DNA of 64,000 nucleotides, taken from contig NZ_JAAGWZ010000001.1 in assembly GCF_010686725.1 (NCBI RefSeq), positions 1,214,700 to 1,278,699 on the forward strand. Reading direction: 5' to 3'. Source of the stretch: Galbitalea soli (lineage in GTDB: Bacteria; Actinomycetota; Actinomycetes; Actinomycetales; Microbacteriaceae). The translations under genes were made by a program, and so were the position numbers. Shown one piece after another: positions 59,807-64,000 of the stretch. Under the pieces are notes generated by a model. That model searched no databases, was not told the DNA's origin, and worked only from the letters and a program-made list of their open reading frames with translations. Each line of letters begins with the position of its first letter. Within the stretch, counting starts at the first letter, position 1.

Positions 59807-60654
59807 CGGTCACCTGGACCCCCTACAAGATCCGACAACTCGACCAGCAGCTCACGATGAGGGACAAGGAAATCCTGACCAGCATCGAGCAATTCCGGAT
59901 GCTATCGACCCGCCTGATCCAACGCCTCCACTTCCCAGCCGGAGTCTTCGGCGAGCACCTCAACGTTCCCGCCGCAACCCGCGGCACCACCCGAGTGCTG
60001 CTGCGACTCGAAGCTCACGGGCTGATCGCACGTCTGCCGCGGCGCATCGGCGGCATCAAACACGGCTCTGCCGGAACCGTCTGGCAACTAGCTGCGACCG
60101 GCGAACGCTACCTGCGCGCCCAGCGTGCCGACGCCGACCGACGCCGCTTTGTCGCCCCCACCACGATGTTCATGGAGCACACGCTCGAGGTCGCCGACCT
60201 CACCGTCGCCCTGACCGAACGGGCCCGCCTCGGGGTCTTCGAGCTACTCGACCTACAGACGGAACCGACCTGTTGGCGAGAGCACACCGGAGCCAGCGGC
60301 GCGGCGATCACGCTGAAGCCCGACCTCTTCGTGGTCACCGCCGACAGCCAGTTCGAAGCGCACTGCTTCGTCGAAGTGGACCGTGCGACCGAGCATCTGC
60401 CAGCGATCGTGCGCAAGTGCGTCACCTACCAAGCCCACCACCAGTCCGGAGTCGAGCAGACCAAGAACGGCCTCTTCCCGCTGGTCGTGTGGGTCGCCCC
60501 GGACCAGCCTCGGGCGGACAAGATTCGCCGCAGCATCGACACCACCCCGGGACTCGACCCCGGCATGTTCACCGTCACCACGAGGGCTGAGGCGATCCGC
60601 GTTCTCAGCCCGGACCCCGATCTGATCACTAACTCGAAAGGAGGAACCTCATGA
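59803..60654 (+). CDS. Replication-relaxation family protein
   Basis: A 283-residue protein. The start is the ATG at 59803 with GGGAGG 6 nt upstream. A winged-helix domain comes first (LTMRDKEILTSIEQFRMLST; LIQRLHFPAG; RVLLRLEAHGLIARLPRRIG), followed by FMEHTLEVADLTVALTERAR and the nuclease-like segment KPDLFVVTADSQFEAHCFVE. This is the replication-relaxation protein of actinobacterial mobile elements, thought to act at the replication or transfer origin. Its stop overlaps the next start. Confidence 0.9.
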   Translation: MTVTWTPYKIRQLDQQLTMRDKEILTSIEQFRMLSTRLIQRLHFPAGVFGEHLNVPAATRGTTRVLLRLEAHGLIARLPRRIGGIKHGSAGTVWQLAATGERYLRAQRADADRRRFVAPTTMFMEHTLEVADLTVALTERARLGVFELLDLQTEPTCWREHTGASGAAITLKPDLFVVTADSQFEAHCFVEVDRATEHLPAIVRKCVTYQAHHQSGVEQTKNGLFPLVVWVAPDQPRADKIRRSIDTTPGLDPGMFTVTTRAEAIRVLSPDPDLITNSKGGTS

Positions 60655-60947
60655 CACCAACCATCACCACCACGGCTGCCCCGGACCAGAGCGAGAAAGC
60701 CATCCAGGTCATCAACCTGATGCTGTCCATGGACCCGGAAGCACAGAGCCAGACGCTCGCGCGGATCATCGCCGCGACCATCCACGACGGCCCCGGCAGC
60801 GCCCTCGAACGCTTCGCCGCAACCGGCCACCTCGACCCCGAAACCATGCTGCAGGAACTGGGCGACGTCCGAGTTCCCCTCGAACGTGAGGACTGGGTCG
60901 ATGCCCTCGGACGTTACGTCCTGTTCACCGCAGGAGACCGATCATGA
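60651..60947 (+). CDS. Small hypothetical protein of the element
   Basis: A 98-residue acidic helical protein (QSEKAIQVINLMLSMDPEAQ; LARIIAATIHDGPGSALERF) ending in YVLFTAGDRS. ATGA overlaps at both ends show tight coupling with the replication-relaxation gene and the following gene. AAAGGAGG precedes its start. No family is recognised. Confidence 0.72.
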   Translation: MTPTITTTAAPDQSEKAIQVINLMLSMDPEAQSQTLARIIAATIHDGPGSALERFAATGHLDPETMLQELGDVRVPLEREDWVDALGRYVLFTAGDRS

Positions 60948-61762
60948 ACCCACCCGAACTGACCCCGAACAGCATTCCGCCCGAGTTGAACGTGCAGCGC
61001 CTGACGAGGAGTGCCAAGCACTTCGAGACCACCATCGACGCCGCTATCCAACTCGCCAGAGAGCAGGGCCGCGAGATCGACGACAACACCGCCGCCCTGA
61101 TCGCCCACGTCCTCTCGCGCGGGCTCGGACGTGACTCGGCCCTCGCCGAGTACGCCCGCACCCGCACCGGCACCCCCGACACCCTGAGCGCCGAGTACCT
61201 TCGCATCTACGGCCACCCACAGACGCTCGGAACCGTCCGCGGCTGGATCGACTGGCTCGGCACCTACCTCACGACGAAGGTCAACAACGCCGACTTTGAG
61301 ACCTCGTCCGAGGCCGATGCAACTGAGGGACCGCAGTTCCTACGCCCGCCGAAGCTGCTTCGCAGTGAGCTCACCATCAGCGGCGAAACGCTGTCGCTCC
61401 ACCTGCCCCCGACTGTGGACGGGCCGCAGATCCAGGCCATCGTCCAGCACCTCGAATCGCTACCCCTGATCGAGAGCCCGGCGTTCCGAGCGTTCCTCAC
61501 GCTGCCCGACGTGGACGGGTCGGCAACCAACCTGGTCGAGAGCTTCCACGAGTTCTATGTCGGACACTTCGATACCTACTCCGGCTTGATCTACGCCCTC
61601 AGTCCGCTCGAGGAATGGCAAACCGCCCTCGGGCAATGGACCGCTGAGAACGGGCTGCCACACGAAGCCGTCACCTTCGACGAGGGCATCGTGCTAGAAC
61701 AGGTGCGGGAGGTCTACGACATCCTCGAGAAGGACGGCGGCTTCTATGCCTTCAACAAGTAG
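60944..61762 (+). CDS. Hypothetical protein of the element
   Basis: A 272-residue soluble protein. The N-terminal half is helical (HFETTIDAAIQLAREQGREI; NTAALIAHVLSRGLGRDSAL) and the C-terminal half mixed, with VESFHEFYVGHFDTYSGLIY, a pattern seen in antirestriction-type (ArdA-like) proteins. ArdA's acidic DNA-mimic content is only partly present: FDTYSGLIYALSPLEEWQTA is rich in Asp/Glu. It may be an antirestriction-like protein; the evidence is partial. Confidence 0.6.
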   Translation: MNPPELTPNSIPPELNVQRLTRSAKHFETTIDAAIQLAREQGREIDDNTAALIAHVLSRGLGRDSALAEYARTRTGTPDTLSAEYLRIYGHPQTLGTVRGWIDWLGTYLTTKVNNADFETSSEADATEGPQFLRPPKLLRSELTISGETLSLHLPPTVDGPQIQAIVQHLESLPLIESPAFRAFLTLPDVDGSATNLVESFHEFYVGHFDTYSGLIYALSPLEEWQTALGQWTAENGLPHEAVTFDEGIVLEQVREVYDILEKDGGFYAFNK

Positions 61763-62017
61763 CCCGCCCAAACACCAGCGTCCAGCCGAAAGCGTGTTCT
61801 CCCACGGCAGACGTCGACCGATGCGGAATAGTCAACATCCGCTCAAATTCGGGCCGAACGAGGTAAAATTAGGGGGTAAACGGAGACCACAACCGATGCC
61901 GAAAATCGCGTCGGGCCTGCGTCCCAGCCCATCCCTGAATGGGGCGCCCACTCCATCACCTCTCTCTCGAAACGCCGGTTTCGAGTCTGCCCTCACTCCG
62001 ACGAAAGGAGGGCAGCA
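61763..62017. other. Upstream region of the serine recombinase
   Basis: About 255 bp without a credible gene (a 91-codon frame here is basic, repetitive and lacks a ribosome site). A TAAAAT at 61862-61867 could be a -10 element. A perfect 8-bp-arm palindrome lies at 61966-61985, 33 bp before the recombinase start. Confidence 0.5.
61966..61985. promoter_or_regulatory. Palindrome before the serine recombinase
   Basis: CTCGAAACGCCGGTTTCGAG has 8-bp perfect arms around GCCG. It lies between the putative promoter and the ribosome site (AAAGGAGG) of the recombinase, so it is either an operator for a repressor of excision or an RNA hairpin. Confidence 0.55.
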
Positions 62018-63895
62018 ATGAACCTGCCCGAAACCACCCCATCCTCAGCGTTCGTCGCTGCGCCCGCACCCTTGCGACCTGCGCGCGCAATCGACGAGCG
62101 CGGTGTGGACGAGAACGAGCTCAGCATCATCAACTCGGTCGCTGATAGGGTCGCAACTCCGGGCTCGCGAGCGGTCGTCTACCTGCGTGTGTCGTCGAAG
62201 GGCCAGGTCAACACCGACTACGACCCCGAAGGCATCTCCATCCCAGCGCAGCGCATCTCCTGCCAACGCAAAGCCGAGCAGCTGGGACTGACGGTCGTCG
62301 CCGAATATGTCGAGGCCGGCATCTCGGGAACCGAGATGAGCAAACGCGTCGCCTTCCAGCAGATGCTCGAACGCATCCGCCGCGACCGTGACGTCGACTA
62401 CGTCATCGTCTACAAGCTCTCCCGCTTCGCCCGCAACCGCACGGACGATGCCATCGTCATGGCCGACCTACAGAAGCGTGGTGTCACGCTTGTGTCAGCC
62501 ACTGAATCCATCGATGCGACTCCTGTGGGGCAACTCATGCATGGCATCCTGGCCGCGTTCAACGAGTACCGTTCACGCGAGGATGGGGCCGACATCGCCT
62601 ACAAGATGGGGCAGAAGGCGAAAAGCGGGGGCACGCTCGGGCGCGCGCCCATCGGCTACCTGAACACCATCGAACGAGTCGAGGGGCGTGAGTTCCGTGG
62701 CATCGGAGTTGATCAAGAACGCGCTCAATTCGTGAAGCTTGCGTTCGAACTCTACGCATCGGGCAAATACACGTTCCAGGACATCGCGGAACAGCTCACC
62801 GACCGAGGGTTGACGACACGACCAACTGCCCGCCGAGCGGGCGGCCCCATCTCGGACTCGAAAGTCCACACTCTCCTGCGCGACCGCTACTACCTCGGAG
62901 AAGTCAGCTACAAGGGAGAGTGGTACGAAGGACGGCACCCCCGCCTCATCGAGAACGAGATCTTCGAGCGGGTGCAGGCACTCATGAACTCGCGCGGGTA
63001 CGCCGGCGAGCGGAAGCGCAAGCACGACCACTACCTGAAGGGAACCCTGTGGTGTGGTCGGTGCCGGCTGGAGGACAAGGTCAATCGCCGGATGATTCAG
63101 ATGAAGATCCCGCGCCCCAACGGCATCACCTACGAGTACTTCTTCTGCCGCGGGGTACAGGATCACACGTGTGACACGCCCTACTCCGCCAACGACCGAG
63201 TCGAGGCTGCCGTGCAGGAGCACTACAAGACGATCACCTTCCGCCCCGAGTTCGTCACAGCCATTCGCGACCGCCTCAAGAGCACCCTCGAAGACCAAGC
63301 CGGTGCACGCCACCAACTGCAGGAACAGATTCAAGAGCAAATCACCCGACTCACGGTTCAGGAAGAGAACCTACTTGACCTTGCTGCCGACCCCGAGATC
63401 GATACCTCCCGGGTCCGAGCACGACTTCGCGACATCACTCGCAAGCGCTCGGCACTTCAGGACGAGCTCACCACCGTCACCGACGACATCAGCTCCGGTG
63501 TCGAATACATCGACGCCCACGTCAGCCTGCTCGAGCATCCCTACGAGCTATACCAGCGCGCAAGCGACGAGGTCCGGCGAGAGTTGAACCAAGCGATCTT
63601 CGAGCACATCTACGTCATCAACGACGAGGTGATTGGGGACGAGTTGAAGTCACCGCTCCGCGAACTACTCGCAGTCGAGCGCGGCTGGATTGCGCAGAGT
63701 ACAGAATCAAGCGATCCCAGTTCAGTCGCTAGAGCAGCATGGAGCGACCACGGCCCGGCAGCAGAAAAGGCCACCCCGAAGGATGGCCTGATCGATGAAT
63801 TCGTTGAAGCTCTGCTCTCCGCCCCCGTGGAAGGGGTTGGAAGTTGCAGTAACACTCATATGGTGCCCCTGGAGGTGTCTGGGTTCAGGACATAG
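62018..63895 (+). CDS. Large serine recombinase (integrase/excisionase of the element)
   Basis: A 625-residue large serine integrase. The catalytic Ser lies in YLRVSSKGQ (first Ser, about residue 59), preceded by an about 50-residue extension. Resolvase-domain motifs follow: YVEAGISGTEMSKRVAFQQM, VDYVIVYKLSRFARN, ESIDATPVGQLMHGILAAFN. Recombinase and zinc-ribbon domains follow with LWCGRCR and FFCRGVQDHTC, then a coiled coil (QEQIQEQITRLTVQEENLLD) and a C-terminal tail. It integrates and excises the element at a specific site. AAAGGAGG precedes the ATG. The attachment site should lie close to its 3' end. Confidence 0.95.
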   Translation: MNLPETTPSSAFVAAPAPLRPARAIDERGVDENELSIINSVADRVATPGSRAVVYLRVSSKGQVNTDYDPEGISIPAQRISCQRKAEQLGLTVVAEYVEAGISGTEMSKRVAFQQMLERIRRDRDVDYVIVYKLSRFARNRTDDAIVMADLQKRGVTLVSATESIDATPVGQLMHGILAAFNEYRSREDGADIAYKMGQKAKSGGTLGRAPIGYLNTIERVEGREFRGIGVDQERAQFVKLAFELYASGKYTFQDIAEQLTDRGLTTRPTARRAGGPISDSKVHTLLRDRYYLGEVSYKGEWYEGRHPRLIENEIFERVQALMNSRGYAGERKRKHDHYLKGTLWCGRCRLEDKVNRRMIQMKIPRPNGITYEYFFCRGVQDHTCDTPYSANDRVEAAVQEHYKTITFRPEFVTAIRDRLKSTLEDQAGARHQLQEQIQEQITRLTVQEENLLDLAADPEIDTSRVRARLRDITRKRSALQDELTTVTDDISSGVEYIDAHVSLLEHPYELYQRASDEVRRELNQAIFEHIYVINDEVIGDELKSPLRELLAVERGWIAQSTESSDPSSVARAAWSDHGPAAEKATPKDGLIDEFVEALLSAPVEGVGSCSNTHMVPLEVSGFRT

Positions 63896-63924
63896 GAAAC
63901 CGGTGTGTCAGGACATAGGAAACC
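63885..63924. repeat. Tandem TCAGGACATAGGAAACC, insertion-sequence end
   Basis: The 17-bp word TCAGGACATAGGAAACC occurs at 63885-63901 and again at 63908-63924, the second preceded by TGTG. It immediately precedes a transposase-like frame, so one copy is probably the terminal repeat of an insertion sequence; the first may be a remnant end or a second internal repeat. Confidence 0.6.
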
Positions 63925-63945
63925 CTGCACCGGTCACGATGACGG

Positions 63946-64000
63946 ATGACGATCGCCCGACTGGTTATCACCGCCGTTATCCTCGAGGGCCGCACCCAGG
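63946..64000 (+). CDS. Transposase N-terminus (IS481-type), cut by window end
   Basis: The frame from the ATG at 63946 reads MTIARLVITAVILEGRTQ and runs off the window. This start (a helix-turn-helix beginning ARLVITAV…EGR) is typical of IS481/integrase-core transposases in actinobacteria, and the repeat just upstream fits the left end of such an element. Only 18 codons are visible. Confidence 0.55.
   Translation, partial: MTIARLVITAVILEGRTQ

Noticed and set aside
61746..62021. 91-codon frame before the serine recombinase
   Set aside because: Basic, low-complexity translation, no ribosome site, and it contains a palindrome and a likely promoter.

Overview
This window is high-GC DNA from an actinobacterium, most probably a member of the Microbacteriaceae. 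The codon use, GTG/TTG starts, DUF1918 and replication-relaxation proteins and the IS21 element all fit; the family assignment is an inference. The left third (1-23.7 kb) is mostly ordinary chromosome. It carries a NERD-domain helicase, an ArsR-controlled SRPBCC gene with twin palindromic operators, and a minus-strand catabolic block (APC permease, DeoR regulator, GMC oxidoreductase, SIS-domain isomerase/deglycase, ROK kinase) that looks built for an amino-sugar or glycated amine. It also carries a NUDIX hydrolase translationally fused to a PLD/DEAH/DUF3427 helicase.

Inside this part, at 3.4-7.8 kb on the minus strand, lies a seven-gene operon in which every gene overlaps the next. It encodes an 81-residue peptide with a hydrophobic segment, four cysteines and a C-terminal Cys; a membrane M50 protease with a PqqD/RRE-like N-terminus; an ABC ATPase and permease; a small membrane protein; an isoprenylcysteine-methyltransferase-family enzyme; and another small membrane protein. 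I read this as a candidate undescribed RiPP/bacteriocin system.

From 23.8 to 50.7 kb the window is a patchwork of accessory DNA with visibly lower GC. It holds two diverged copies of a helix-turn-helix gene (one dead) and an IS21-family element with exact ends, 5-bp target duplication and a reconstructable interrupted gene. It also holds a KAP P-loop NTPase, a 2288-residue exported RHS protein with a lysozyme-like domain, and exported/membrane gene clusters under a PadR regulator. A decayed DUF2130 gene follows. A tight six-gene minus-strand operon then encodes a DNA methyltransferase, PLD-helicase, small protein, DndD-like zinc-hook ATPase, small protein and a sigma-70 factor. That operon is a strong candidate defence system with an unusual built-in sigma factor.

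From about 51.3 to 63.9 kb lies an integrative, probably conjugative element. It contains DUF3846 and ribbon-helix-helix genes sharing a 5' leader, a protein with an embedded uL30-like segment, an MT-A70 methyltransferase, a VirD4/TraD-like ATPase, a replication-relaxation protein and a large serine recombinase. No relaxase is visible in the window. The right edge enters another insertion sequence.
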